Source: a virus
Length of the DNA stretch: 43,438 bases
IMG/VR virus record: IMGVR_UViG_3300045996_001641
Span: 1-43,438 of that record
Direction: 5' to 3' (one strand)
Position numbers and translations under genes: made by a program. Shown here one piece after another: positions 5,778 to 12,577 of the stretch (its first letter is position 1; the number at the start of each line of letters is the position of its first letter). The notes beneath the pieces are model-generated. The model was not told the DNA's origin. It saw nothing but the letters and a program-made list of their open reading frames with translations, and searched no databases.

Positions 5778-5812
5778 AGTCTGTTGACAGACTATTCACC
5801 GGGTGTCATATT
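5778..5812 (+). promoter_or_regulatory. Promoter and operator of the toxin-antitoxin operon
   Basis: TTGACA (5784-5789), 17 bp, CATATT (5807-5812) form a good -35/-10 pair. A perfect palindrome, AGTCTG-TTGA-CAGACT (5778-5793), overlaps the -35 box. This is the usual arrangement where an antitoxin represses its own operon. A weaker repeat, CCGT-TGTTG-ACGG, lies just upstream (5757-5769) and contains TTGACG. The start codon follows the -10 by only six bases, so the transcript would be leaderless or nearly so. Confidence 0.65.
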
Positions 5813-5818
5813 GGTTCC

Positions 5819-6166
5819 GTGGTCGAGGTCATCGTTACCGACAACTTCAGAGAGTGGTACGAGGCGCTCGACGACTCCGGCGTCGAAGACGTTGGTGCTG
5901 CGATTGGTGTGCTTGAGGACCAAGGTGTTAACTTGGGCTTCCCGCGCTCTAGCGACATCAAGGGCGCGTCCTTTGCACTACGTGAGCTTCGCGTTCAGTC
6001 AAATGGTCGACCGTTCCGCGTGTTCTATGCATTCGACCCTGCGCGACAAGCCGTCCTACTCATTGGCGGCGACAAGACCAACGACAACCGCTTCTATGAG
6101 ACCATGATCCCGGTCTCTGAGCGCATCTGGAAGGAGTACCTCCATGAAACTGCACAAGTGGAATGA
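5819..6166 (+). CDS. RelE/HigB-family toxin (type II toxin-antitoxin)
   Basis: 115 residues, GTG start chosen because the longer frame would run through the promoter. The order of segments is typical of HigB/Gp49-like RelE-superfamily toxins: FREWYEALDD, a helix ending LEDQGVNLGFPRSSDIKG, then LRELR (54-58), RPFRVFYAFDP, LLIGGDKT and a C-terminal helix. Family members are mRNA interferases acting at the ribosome. The basic residues of LRELR and RPFR are present, so the toxin looks intact. The downstream antitoxin overlaps by 23 bases. Confidence 0.8.
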   Translation: MVEVIVTDNFREWYEALDDSGVEDVGAAIGVLEDQGVNLGFPRSSDIKGASFALRELRVQSNGRPFRVFYAFDPARQAVLLIGGDKTNDNRFYETMIPVSERIWKEYLHETAQVE

Positions 6167-6446
6167 CGTAAAGCGGGGGCGCCTCTCAGAAGAGCAGATC
6201 CGGCGCGTCGATGCCCGCGTGCAGATTGATCTGCTGGAGATGACCCTTGCTCAGCTCCGCAAGGAACTAGACCTGACGCAGGAGCAGGTGGCTGCCGCTG
6301 CGGAGATGACGCAGAGCGAGTTCTCGAAGATCGAGCGCCGAGATGACCACCGTGTCTCCACGTTGCGTCGTGTGTTGCGCGCACTTGGTGGCGACATCGA
6401 GGTCACGGCTGTGCTGCCCGATCGTCGCGTAAAGCTGAGCATATAA
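6144..6446 (+). CDS. HigA-like antitoxin, XRE-family helix-turn-helix
   Basis: 100 residues. An N-terminal arm (about 1-35, with DARVQIDLLEMTLAQLRK) precedes a clear XRE helix-turn-helix (LTQEQVAAAAEMTQSEFSKIERR, then STLRRVLRALGGDIEV). GGAGT upstream and the overlap with the toxin frame support translational coupling. As in HigBA systems the toxin gene comes first. The protein should neutralise the toxin and repress the operon at the palindrome at 5778. A terminator follows the stop by 12 bases. Confidence 0.8.
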   Translation: MKLHKWNDVKRGRLSEEQIRRVDARVQIDLLEMTLAQLRKELDLTQEQVAAAAEMTQSEFSKIERRDDHRVSTLRRVLRALGGDIEVTAVLPDRRVKLSI

Positions 6447-6458
6447 TATAAGTACAGA

Positions 6459-6506
6459 ACGCGGAAGCCCGCCATCCCTGTTGTGGGGGACAGCGGGCTT
6501 CCGCGT
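6459..6506. terminator. Bidirectional intrinsic terminator
   Basis: A perfect 14-bp stem, ACGCGGAAGCCCGC with its complement GCGGGCTTCCGCGT, surrounds a 20-base centre that can pair further (TCCC/GGGA). It lies in the 76-bp gap between a plus-strand stop and a minus-strand stop, where convergent transcription must end. T-tracts are short on both sides, as is common at high GC. An AT-rich ATATAATATAAG precedes it. Confidence 0.75.
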
Positions 6507-6522
6507 CTCGTATGCTAGCGCG

Positions 6523-6723
6523 TCATTCGCTCTCGTAGTTCTCGGTACACCACACGATACCGATCGGCGTGAGTACACATGCTTTTGCCTGGAACTTGAG
6601 CATACCGAGGCGGATGAGTTCATCAGAGTGCTGCCCGTATTGGTAGGCGAGACGCGTGTTGAACCCATTGGCGGCAAACGTGCGGGCGATTCTGAGTAAT
6701 TCGTTTCTTGCTTGGGGAGACAT
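6523..6723 (-). CDS. Hypothetical protein, 66 aa
   Basis: Helical start (SPQARNELLRIARTFAANG) followed by DELIRLGMLKFQAKACVLTPIGIVW. The second part resembles the recognition helix and wing of a winged-helix protein ('LI..G.l.......LTP.G'), though the protein is short for one. It is the last minus-strand gene and is separated from the rest of the operon by a terminator, so it may be expressed from read-through or its own promoter. Confidence 0.55.
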   Translation of the reverse strand: MSPQARNELLRIARTFAANGFNTRLAYQYGQHSDELIRLGMLKFQAKACVLTPIGIVWCTENYESE

Positions 6724-6781
6724 GCGCCTAGGGTGCGTCGCCTGTGTCGTTGCGCCACGATAGCGCTATGCTTGACAAAGC

Positions 6782-6820
6782 AAAACGCCGCCGAACTCCC
6801 ATTAAGGAGCCCGACGGCGG
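6782..6820 (-). terminator. Intrinsic terminator, minus strand
   Basis: On the minus strand CCGCCG...CGGCGG encloses CTCC...GGAG around a TTAATG loop, and is followed by CG and TTTTGCTTT. A G+C stem with a T-rich tail is a standard Rho-independent terminator. It ends transcription after the gene at 6894-7172. The surrounding 170 bp hold no gene. Confidence 0.7.
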
Positions 6821-6893
6821 TTAGTGGGGCATGTCGCGGCCCCGCGTTACCCAGCCACGGCGTGCACACCGAGGCGGGGCGTAAGAGTTTGGT

Positions 6894-7172
6894 CTAGGTC
6901 AGCGCGTCGCAGATCGTAGCGAACGCGATGAAGCACGACGGCTCCGCTGACGAGCATGGTTCAGCGTTGTCGTGGGCTGCCTCGCGTACCAGAAAGTCGG
7001 CGTACCAGCTCTCGAACACGACCTCGTTCTGGTCAATCACCGCCGCATGCGCCTCCCTCTTGCCCGCGTGGCGAGCTCGGCGGATCTGGTGGCGCACGTC
7101 GTCACTGTCGGAGCAGTGAGAGCACCACTCGTAGCGGCAGCGTGACTGGTGGTACGGGTCGCGTTTGGCCAT
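6894..7172 (-). CDS. Hypothetical Cys/His-rich protein, 92 aa
   Basis: The ATG overlaps the stop of the 51-residue gene upstream (TGATG); a GTG one codon earlier is also in frame. The N-terminus (DPYHQSRCRYEWCSHCSDSDD) has a Cys/His cluster that could hold zinc, followed by a basic helix (RHQIRRARHAGKREAH). The C-terminal part is a hydrophobic/acidic helix with three more Cys. Function unknown. Confidence 0.6.
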   Translation of the reverse strand: MAKRDPYHQSRCRYEWCSHCSDSDDVRHQIRRARHAGKREAHAAVIDQNEVVFESWYADFLVREAAHDNAEPCSSAEPSCFIAFATICDALT

Positions 7173-7327
7173 CACTTCGGCTCCAAGAACCGCTTAACCG
7201 CGCGCCGGTACGGCTTCGACTCGGCTCGCTTCTTGATCTGCCGCCAGTACGAGGGTGAGACACAGGTGCGAGCTTCTTCGCGCCAGCGAGCTGGGATCTT
7301 GAATGGTACACGGAGGAGGATAGCCAT
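7172..7327 (-). CDS. Basic microprotein, 51 aa
   Basis: ATG 7327 opens a 51-residue frame rich in Arg and Lys (RVPFKIPARWREEAR, WRQIKKRAESKPYRRAVKRFLEPK). A stop lies three codons upstream, so no longer start is possible. Its TGA overlaps the next ATG, the coupling style of this operon, which is the main support. The net charge is strongly positive, suggesting nucleic-acid binding. Nothing else is recognised. Confidence 0.6.
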   Translation of the reverse strand: MAILLRVPFKIPARWREEARTCVSPSYWRQIKKRAESKPYRRAVKRFLEPK

Positions 7328-7343
7328 GGTGAGTCAGAGGCAT

Positions 7344-7390
7344 GCCCTGACGCCTCACCGGGCTTTCGCCATGCGGGTGGACGTCAGGGC
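7344..7390 (-). promoter_or_regulatory. Leader stem-loop upstream of the 51-aa gene
   Basis: A 9-bp perfect stem (GCCCTGACG/CGTCAGGGC) with a 29-base interior that can pair again (CACC/GGTG). It lies in the 180-bp gap between two minus-strand genes, ending about 17 bases before the ATG. No T-tract follows, so a leader or partial terminator role is as likely as true termination. Confidence 0.45.
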
Positions 7391-7500
7391 TACCGAAGAG
7401 AACACCGCCGCCACCGCACTCACCGAAGGCCAAGATCCTTCCCGCACAGTGAGACGGTGGCGGCCGGGATGCCGAGTCGGCGAACCGCATCGGCTTAAGT

Positions 7501-7530
7501 CTTATATCACCTTCGACTCGACTCTTCCAA
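7501..7530 (-). promoter_or_regulatory. Candidate minus-strand promoter
   Basis: Read on the minus strand, TTGGAA (7530-7525), 18 bp, TATAAG (7506-7501). The -10 lies just after the stop of the upstream gene. It would serve the 51- and 92-residue genes and include the 7344-7390 hairpin in the leader. A consensus match only. Confidence 0.4.
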
Positions 7531-8007
7531 GTCTAGCTGCAACGCCATCGCCGCCCTGGCCAACACGTGAGCCAGCGCCCGCTTGCCCGTCTCTGGATCG
7601 ACACGCTCACCGAACAGTGCAGCGCCGGCATGCTTCGAGATCTTCCCGATGTGCTGCTCGATCGTGTAGCCGCGCCACTTCGATTGCGGGTGCTTGCCCT
7701 GGCTGAACCCAACGACCGCGTCTGCCTCAATGAGCGCGTCGTGTAGCCCGATCGAGATCATCGACTCTCGCCCCGTCTTCAGCGAGCGCGCCACGTCGAG
7801 AAGCCGCACCCGGTCGGTCACACTGAGCTGGAAGAATACGTCGTAGAGCGCATGCCAATGCTCAATCGCAGGAGCAGGCGGCCTCACGCAAGGCTTCGGG
7901 CAGGCTTCCTGATGCGCGACGACGGCCAGTGACTCGGAGAGGCTTGCGGCGATGGGAGCGGAGCCGGGGACGGATTCGGGGGTGTTGGAGAGGGTGATCA
8001 CGACCAC
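7507..8007 (-). CDS. Hypothetical protein, 166 aa (weak likeness to DUF5664 enzymes)
   Basis: GTG start overlapping the end of the 28-residue gene. The first 40 residues look disordered; the rest is helical. The segment YTIEQHIGKISKHAGAALFG...DPETGKRALAHVLARAAMAL recalls the 'H...I..H......D..TG..hlaHa..na' pattern of phage DUF5664 proteins (proposed dATP/dGTP diphosphohydrolases). The match is partial, so I leave the function open. A minus-strand promoter starts in its last codons. Confidence 0.6.
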   Translation of the reverse strand: MVVITLSNTPESVPGSAPIAASLSESLAVVAHQEACPKPCVRPPAPAIEHWHALYDVFFQLSVTDRVRLLDVARSLKTGRESMISIGLHDALIEADAVVGFSQGKHPQSKWRGYTIEQHIGKISKHAGAALFGERVDPETGKRALAHVLARAAMALQLDLEESSRR

Positions 8008-8084
8008 GCTCCGTCAAGCAGACCGATCGTCACATGGCACACGCAGCATCCTCGGGGTTGGCGGCAGACTTTGCAGGGTTTCAT
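7998..8084 (-). CDS. Four-Cys microprotein, 28 aa
   Basis: The ATG overlaps the stop of the peptidase gene (ATGA), and its end overlaps the GTG of the next gene. The sequence MKPCKVCRQPRGCCVCH has CxxC and CCxC clusters within 17 residues, enough for one zinc ion. It may be a real knuckle-type mini-protein or simply a translational coupler. Support is the double overlap and the Cys pattern. Confidence 0.5.
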   Translation of the reverse strand: MKPCKVCRQPRGCCVCHVTIGLLDGAWS

Positions 8085-8503
8085 GGCTCCAATTGCTCTC
8101 CGTGTTCGATGAACGCCTTGATCTCTCGACCGCTCAGGTTTCGCTCCAGCAACGCTTCCGTGATGGCTTCCCAAGGTCGCTTGCACGGCCCGCGCAAGTA
8201 CCGGGTCGCCATGTCGATCAGGACGCGGCGCTCGCTCTTGCTGAAGTATAGGTCGGCCAGTTCGCGGAAGTCGCCAGCCCACCCGTAGTGATGAGTCAGC
8301 CCATGTAGCGCGTCGCCGGCAGGGCCAGCGGCGAACATGATGCCTGATTGTAGCCGCTTCGACAGCGGACACCCAAACTCGGTGTAACCGACCCACTTGC
8401 CGCCGATGAGCTTCACCGATCGCAGTGACAGCCCGAGATACGCGCCGACGACTGCATGAGCAGCCTCGTGGCGAGCGTCTTCGACGGCGCGCGGTCGTGT
8501 CAC
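8081..8503 (-). CDS. Stand-alone FtsH (M41)-like metallopeptidase
   Basis: 140 residues with the GTG at 8503 overlapping the upstream stop (GTGA), preferred over in-frame GTGs further upstream. RHEAAHAVVGAYLGLSLRSVKL carries HEXXH (His12, Glu13, His16). AAGPAGDALHG and GWAGDFRELADLYF follow, with Asp78 where M41 peptidases place the third zinc ligand. Compare FtsH: HEAGHA..., LGGRAAE, then D in the next helix. There is no ATPase, so it is a bare peptidase-like domain. Substrate unknown; roles in host takeover or in relieving a host repressor are guesses. Confidence 0.65.
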   Translation of the reverse strand: MTRPRAVEDARHEAAHAVVGAYLGLSLRSVKLIGGKWVGYTEFGCPLSKRLQSGIMFAAGPAGDALHGLTHHYGWAGDFRELADLYFSKSERRVLIDMATRYLRGPCKRPWEAITEALLERNLSGREIKAFIEHGEQLEP

Positions 8504-8934
8504 CCGATCCACCTCGTCCAGTAGAGAACCCCGTGAGCGCCGCACCGATCGCACGGTTCCCACCAAGGCTTGTCGGGCTCGAACGTCCGGAAGCCACAGG
8601 CCCAGAGACTAACGATGCTCTGCGCGTTGTCCGGCATCGTGTAGGTGACGAGGCTCTTGTGCCCGTGCCGCTTTGCCCACCTGACTCGAGCTTCGATGAG
8701 CCGACGTTGCAGCCTATTCCCACGATGCTGTTCGAGCACTCCTGCCGAGTTCAAGTAGACGCCGCCGGTCACAACGCAGGCACTGGCGAACCCCGCGATC
8801 TCGTCGTTCTCGTCGACCGCTACCCACCAGGTCGAGTCTTCGCGTGGAGGCCTGCAGCCTTCGAAGAACTCGGCGTAGAGATGGCGGCACGTCTGGATCT
8901 CTGAGCGCCTGGCGAGGCGGACGCGGTACTTCAC
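8500..8934 (-). CDS. GNAT-family N-acetyltransferase
   Basis: 144 residues. GNAT features in order: a helix (LYAEFFEG), strand (WWVAVDENDEIAGFASA), strand (GGVYLNSAGV), acetyl-CoA loop and helix (EQHRGNRLQRRLIEARVRWAKRHG, the R/Q-x-x-G-x-G/N pattern), then YTMPDNAQSIVSLWACGFR, the usual 'N..s...y...GF' motif. It transfers an acetyl group to an amine; the target is unknown. A Cys pair near the end (CDRCGAHG) is an addition. Phage GNATs are known to modify DNA bases or proteins. Confidence 0.8.
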   Translation of the reverse strand: MKYRVRLARRSEIQTCRHLYAEFFEGCRPPREDSTWWVAVDENDEIAGFASACVVTGGVYLNSAGVLEQHRGNRLQRRLIEARVRWAKRHGHKSLVTYTMPDNAQSIVSLWACGFRTFEPDKPWWEPCDRCGAHGVLYWTRWIG

Positions 8935-9194
8935 GAGAGCAGCAGCTCCGCAGCCACGTCACCCATCCCCGCGCTCTGCCCACGCTCCCGCATGGCTCGC
9001 TTGACCGCTTCCCTGGTGTCGTCTAGTTGCCGTCGAGCTTCGGTCGGATCCTGGGCGAATGACTCGACGGTGAAGGCATGCACGATCGCCGACGCCCTGA
9101 TCGCCGCCTCCGGTGAGTGATCGCAGACCAGCTCGGTCATCAGCGTGCCGATCGCGTCGATGATCTCGACTTGGGCTAGGGTGTGGGGTTTCAA
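8931..9194 (-). CDS. Hypothetical helical protein, 87 aa
   Basis: Almost wholly helical (AQVEIIDAIGTLMTELV, AAIRASAIVHAFTVESFAQ, ARRQLDDTREAVKRAMRERG) with an acidic/hydrophobic pattern. It overlaps both neighbours by four bases, so it is translated with the HNH nuclease and the acetyltransferase. No family recognised. Confidence 0.6.
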   Translation of the reverse strand: MKPHTLAQVEIIDAIGTLMTELVCDHSPEAAIRASAIVHAFTVESFAQDPTEARRQLDDTREAVKRAMRERGQSAGMGDVAAELLLS

Positions 9195-9925
9195 GCGGCT
9201 ACCTTTCGCGTCTGTTCCTTGGCTCTGCGCTCGAAGCGTGGGAGCCAGTCGAAGATCAGGTCGTCGTGCTTGCTCGCGTTGCAGCTGCCGCAGGCCGGCA
9301 CAACGTTTTCCACGGAGTGAGTTCCACCGCGCGCGAGCGGTCGGAAGTGGTCCATGCTGGTGCCTGGCTCAAGACAGAACGCACAACAGTGATTGAACTG
9401 CTCCAGGATCTCCGCCCATTGATCCGGTGTCACCCCAGTAGATTCGGCGGACTTCTTACGGGCCCTCCGCTTCTCTTCGCTCGCCGTAACCCGCGCCTTG
9501 TTCGCGTGCTTCCATCGCAGGGTCATAGCTGACACTGCCTGTCTATTGTTCGCTCGGTATTGCCTAGAAGTCTCAAGGCGCTTCTCCTTGTGCCGCTGGT
9601 AGCTGGCAGAGGATCGCTGCTTTTGCACAGACTTCGGCAACAACGCGCGCTGCTTGGCAACGTGCGCCTTCGCGCACTCCTTGCACTGGTACGTTATGCC
9701 GTCCTTTGCTTTGGAGTTCTTGTAGTATTCTGAACTCGGCTTGTTCGCCTTACAGACGGGGCATATCTTCGACGAAGGGGGCACCCGTTCGCGTGATGAA
9801 ATCCACTTGGCTTGAGCCTTCTTGTCGCATCCCCTGCATCGCCAAGACAGGCCGTCTGGTCGCGTTTTGCAGTTACTGAATTCAGCTAGTGGCAAGCTCA
9901 GCTTACACGCGCCGCACACTTTCAC
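9191..9925 (-). CDS. HNH endonuclease with N-terminal zinc knuckles
   Basis: 244 residues, GTG overlapping the phosphoesterase stop. Four Cys pairs (4/7, 30/33, 55/58, 81/84) form two similar zinc units, each 'C.xC...F/Y..N......W/Y.C..C'. A long basic helical region follows (about 90-165). The nuclease core is CCAFC...MDHFRPLARGG...NVVPACGSCNASK, with the DH dyad at 192-193, a conserved Asn, and two Cys pairs for structural zinc. It may be a homing-type endonuclease or a packaging-associated nicking enzyme; being collinear with its operon favours a working phage gene. Confidence 0.85.
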   Translation of the reverse strand: MKVCGACKLSLPLAEFSNCKTRPDGLSWRCRGCDKKAQAKWISSRERVPPSSKICPVCKANKPSSEYYKNSKAKDGITYQCKECAKAHVAKQRALLPKSVQKQRSSASYQRHKEKRLETSRQYRANNRQAVSAMTLRWKHANKARVTASEEKRRARKKSAESTGVTPDQWAEILEQFNHCCAFCLEPGTSMDHFRPLARGGTHSVENVVPACGSCNASKHDDLIFDWLPRFERRAKEQTRKVAA

Positions 9926-11166
9926 GCCGCCACCTTCTGCCCTCTGACCATTGCCATCTCGTTCACGATTGGAATCACCTGGCCCCAGACGCACCCGTGC
10001 TCGTCCATGTCGATCAGCCCAAAAGCATGCTGCCAATCACGCAGAGCTCGAGCCTTGTGCAAGTAGCTAATTTCAGCATACGAGCCGAGCCATCCTACGT
10101 TCAAGCAGACGTGACCTTCGCCCTTCGTGGTGCCTTGATAGGCGACCGACGCTCTGTGGGAATGCCCCACTGAAACGTTGCCGCCGACATCGAGCAGCGA
10201 TTGGCGCGCAGTGTTCACGCCGCATCGGCCTACGTCGTGCGTAAAGTACATCCGGCCCACATTGATCCCCTCGAAGTACGGGATCCACTCGATGCCGCGC
10301 TCTTTGACCTTCAGATATTCCTGAAGGGTTCGCACCATGCCATCCAATTCCGGCACCTTCTCTGCCACGATCCGCGTGAGCCGCCTTTCGTGGTTGCCCT
10401 CGGTCCAGATCTTTCTGGGGATGCGTAGCGCGTCGATCTCGTCGAGTTTCTCGTTCACAACGTCGAGCTCTTCGACGACTCTGTGTCGGCGGGTCGGGCT
10501 CTTCGTGTGGCTAGAGATGGCTTCGCAATCGGCAAAGTCGCCTATCAGGACCAGCACATCCGGACGCACCTTTCGCGCCACATTCAGGAACACTTCCCAT
10601 GCGACAGGGTCGTGGTACGGAACGTGAGTGTCTGGGCAGACTAGGATCGTTTGCTCTCTGCCGGAGAACGTCGGTGGGCCCTTCGGCTCTTCACGCATGA
10701 CGAACGTGCGATCCGCGGCCGGCTTCTGGAAGAACTCGCTGATTTTCGGCATCTCCCATGAGATGCCGAGGCGCTCGTTTTCCTCTCGCCGCTGCTTCTC
10801 CAGGATCTCGTACGGGGTGCTGGTCTCTAGAAAAGAATGACGCCCAGGCTTCACGTCGACACGCGACGGAGAGGCCTGGGCGGGGTTTGATGCGGGAGCC
10901 GCGTACGGTCCCGCTTTATGTGCCGGCACCTGTCCGGCTCGATTCAAATGATCGCTGGGCGTACCTAGATTCAGATCAGGAAACCGACGCCGGCCAGTCT
11001 CAAACAGCTCTCGCAGTGAGCGCGGCGAAGTCTGCCACCCGTGCTCACGTAGCAGCAACGCGCAGGCGTCGCTCGCGTTGGCGCTGCGGTTCAGCGCATG
11101 CACCAGCACATGAAAGTCTTCGCGCTCTCTTCGCGTAGGGATGCCCAATCGATCCTCCCGAAGCAC
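9922..11166 (-). CDS. Calcineurin-like metallophosphoesterase with helical N-terminal extension
   Basis: 414 residues. All metal-binding motifs are visible: D179-T-H181, GDFAD (209-213), GNHE (257-260), the His of FTHD (310) and GHSH (334-337). The fold hydrolyses phosphoester bonds (nucleotides, nucleic acids or phosphoproteins). The first 60 residues look like a helix-turn-helix (ASDACALLLREHGWQTSPRSLRELFE), followed by a Pro/Ala-rich linker. That suggests DNA targeting, perhaps an Mre11/SbcD-like or phage DNA-repair role. The gene is preceded by a tandem repeat at 11254-11279. Confidence 0.85.
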   Translation of the reverse strand: MLREDRLGIPTRREREDFHVLVHALNRSANASDACALLLREHGWQTSPRSLRELFETGRRRFPDLNLGTPSDHLNRAGQVPAHKAGPYAAPASNPAQASPSRVDVKPGRHSFLETSTPYEILEKQRREENERLGISWEMPKISEFFQKPAADRTFVMREEPKGPPTFSGREQTILVCPDTHVPYHDPVAWEVFLNVARKVRPDVLVLIGDFADCEAISSHTKSPTRRHRVVEELDVVNEKLDEIDALRIPRKIWTEGNHERRLTRIVAEKVPELDGMVRTLQEYLKVKERGIEWIPYFEGINVGRMYFTHDVGRCGVNTARQSLLDVGGNVSVGHSHRASVAYQGTTKGEGHVCLNVGWLGSYAEISYLHKARALRDWQHAFGLIDMDEHGCVWGQVIPIVNEMAMVRGQKVAA

Positions 11167-11253
11167 CGTCGCGACGACTGCCGCTCTCGTGCTTGATGTG
11201 AGTTGCTTGACTCTACCCGATGGGTGAGCGCGAACCCAAAACGCACGCCGCGA

Positions 11254-11279
11254 ATGACGTACGTGCGCGATGACGTACG
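11254..11279. repeat. Tandem ATGACGTACG repeats
   Basis: Two identical 10-bp copies start 16 bp apart (11254-11263 and 11270-11279). Each contains the self-complementary CGTACG; the first extends to ACGTACGT. They lie directly after the stop of one minus-strand gene and about 90 bp before the phosphoesterase start. The spacing is about one and a half helical turns. Protein-binding sites are the simplest reading. Confidence 0.45.
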
Positions 11280-11280
11280 G

Positions 11281-11892
11281 CTACTCGCTGACCCATTCGA
11301 TCGTCGGATAGGGCGTGTCGACGATCAGGATTGGCGCCACCGCATGCCTTCCCGGTAGCGGCCGCGGCCAATGCGTATCGATCGGCTTCATCGGCGGCAG
11401 CCCCTGGGGACGGCGAACGATCGCGACCTTGCCCTCTTCGAGGACTTGGATCGTGTAGTCCATCGTGCTCCGCTCCAGCACGTCGCGCTTACGGTCCTTG
11501 CGCTCCAAAGCTTCAACACGGGAGACGACGCCGTTCAGGTCTTCCCTGGTCACCGCGATCGTGGCCCCCTGGTTCTCGACGGTCCGCTGTGGAGCCTTGT
11601 CGAGCCACGCGCCACCACCGACGCCAAGGCCGGCGAGCCCCAGGAGAAGCGACGCCCAGGACTTGGCTGACCCGCTCGCCTGCACCTTGATATCGCCGCT
11701 CTTGGGCGCCACGGATTCGGGGGCGCGTCTCTGCGGCACCTGCGCCTTGGCCGCCTCAAGCTGAGCGAGCAGCTGGGCGTTATGCCGATCGCGCTCGTCT
11801 AGTTGGCGAGCCAGCTCGGAGTCGTCGAGTGATGGGCGGCTGGGCTGCCGGCGACGCAGCGGCGGCGGGTCTGTCTTTCGGTCTTCGGCCAT
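11281..11892 (-). CDS. Membrane protein with coiled coils, lysis-module neighbour, 203 aa
   Basis: Basic, Pro-rich start; a charged helix (ELARQLDERDRHNAQLLAQLEAAKAQ would be coiled coil); one membrane span near 77-96 (SWASLLLGLAGLGVGGGAWL); then a second coiled coil (about 105-135) and a C-terminal β-like region. Last gene of the lysis block. The single span with coiled coils on both sides would fit a spanin-like or anchoring protein, but there is no lipobox. Confidence 0.6.
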   Translation of the reverse strand: MAEDRKTDPPPLRRRQPSRPSLDDSELARQLDERDRHNAQLLAQLEAAKAQVPQRRAPESVAPKSGDIKVQASGSAKSWASLLLGLAGLGVGGGAWLDKAPQRTVENQGATIAVTREDLNGVVSRVEALERKDRKRDVLERSTMDYTIQVLEEGKVAIVRRPQGLPPMKPIDTHWPRPLPGRHAVAPILIVDTPYPTIEWVSE

Positions 11893-11907
11893 GACTGTGG
11901 GCCGAAG

Positions 11908-12444
11908 TCAGTCTTCGGCGGTGAAGATCTCCGGGTCGTGCCCGTTACCGTTGCGGTAGATGCCGTGAGCCTTGTCAGCGGGAAGCGCTGCGTGATCGTG
12001 GTCCTGCTCGAAGAGCGACTCGATCTGCTCGCCCTGAAAGCCAACGACGGACACGATCTCGCGCCTGAGTCGGTCGACTTTGCGATCGATCTCGGCGAGA
12101 CCGGCATTCGTCTGCTCTTGAAGGATGAACGCGACGCCGTCGGTCGCTACCCTGGATCGCTCCGACGCCTGGGCCGCGACTCTCGACGCCGCTCGGGCTG
12201 TGTCGGCAGTTCGCTCGATCAGGTCCAGCTTCGTCTCCATCGCGCCGAGCCGTAGCTCCAGGTTCGCGTCCCGCCTAGCCTGCTCGTCGCGAAGCTTCTT
12301 GAACTCCGCCATGATGTCGTTGGCCACCGCGACCATCAGATCCGATGGCGGTTCCGTGTCGCTAGGTGGCGCCGGCATCGTTGGGATCGGCGGCATTGAC
12401 GACGGCTTCAGTGGTTGCGGGTCTTCAGGATCGTCGAGACTCAA
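11908..12444 (-). CDS. Coiled-coil protein, 178 aa
   Basis: I choose TTG 12444: it follows the stop of the 43-residue gene by one base and has GGAG just upstream. A longer TTG start (12486) is also open. After a Pro-rich acidic N-terminus the protein is a long heptad-patterned helix (MVAVANDIMAEFKKLRDEQ to IDRKVDRLRREIVSVVG), ending in an acidic His-rich tail. It could be a trimeric or dimeric rod, or a spanin-like/structural factor. No signal or membrane span is visible. Confidence 0.6.
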   Translation of the reverse strand: MSLDDPEDPQPLKPSSMPPIPTMPAPPSDTEPPSDLMVAVANDIMAEFKKLRDEQARRDANLELRLGAMETKLDLIERTADTARAASRVAAQASERSRVATDGVAFILQEQTNAGLAEIDRKVDRLRREIVSVVGFQGEQIESLFEQDHDHAALPADKAHGIYRNGNGHDPEIFTAED

Positions 12445-12445
12445 G

Positions 12446-12577
12446 TCAACTCCAGATCGCAAGCGCGGCAAAACCGCAGTAGGCAAGAAAGAACCCGAAG
12501 ATGACGTGACTCTCCATCATGACCGACCAGAAGAAGTCAGCGATGGTGTCCTCAGTCCTGGCCCCCGATTCGATCAT
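12446..12577 (-). CDS. Single-span membrane microprotein, 43 aa (candidate holin or antiholin)
   Basis: The ATG overlaps the lysozyme stop (TGATG), and its own stop lies one base before the next start. The sequence has an acidic N-terminus, then SHVIFGFFLAYCGFAALAIW, one convincing membrane span. Small one-span proteins coupled to an endolysin are typical holins, antiholins or regulators. Tight packing on both sides supports a real gene. The specific role is inference. Confidence 0.6.
   Translation of the reverse strand: MIESGARTEDTIADFFWSVMMESHVIFGFFLAYCGFAALAIWS

Noticed and set aside
6772-6800. TTGACA on the plus strand at 6772 as a promoter
   Set aside because: No -10 at 16-18 bp; the sequence there is the terminator stem, and no plus-strand gene follows.
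7998-8723. 241-codon minus-strand frame across the acetyltransferase and peptidase genes
   Set aside because: Only its last 28 codons (from ATG 8084) make sense; the rest is an Arg/Ser-rich shadow of two genes with clear motifs.
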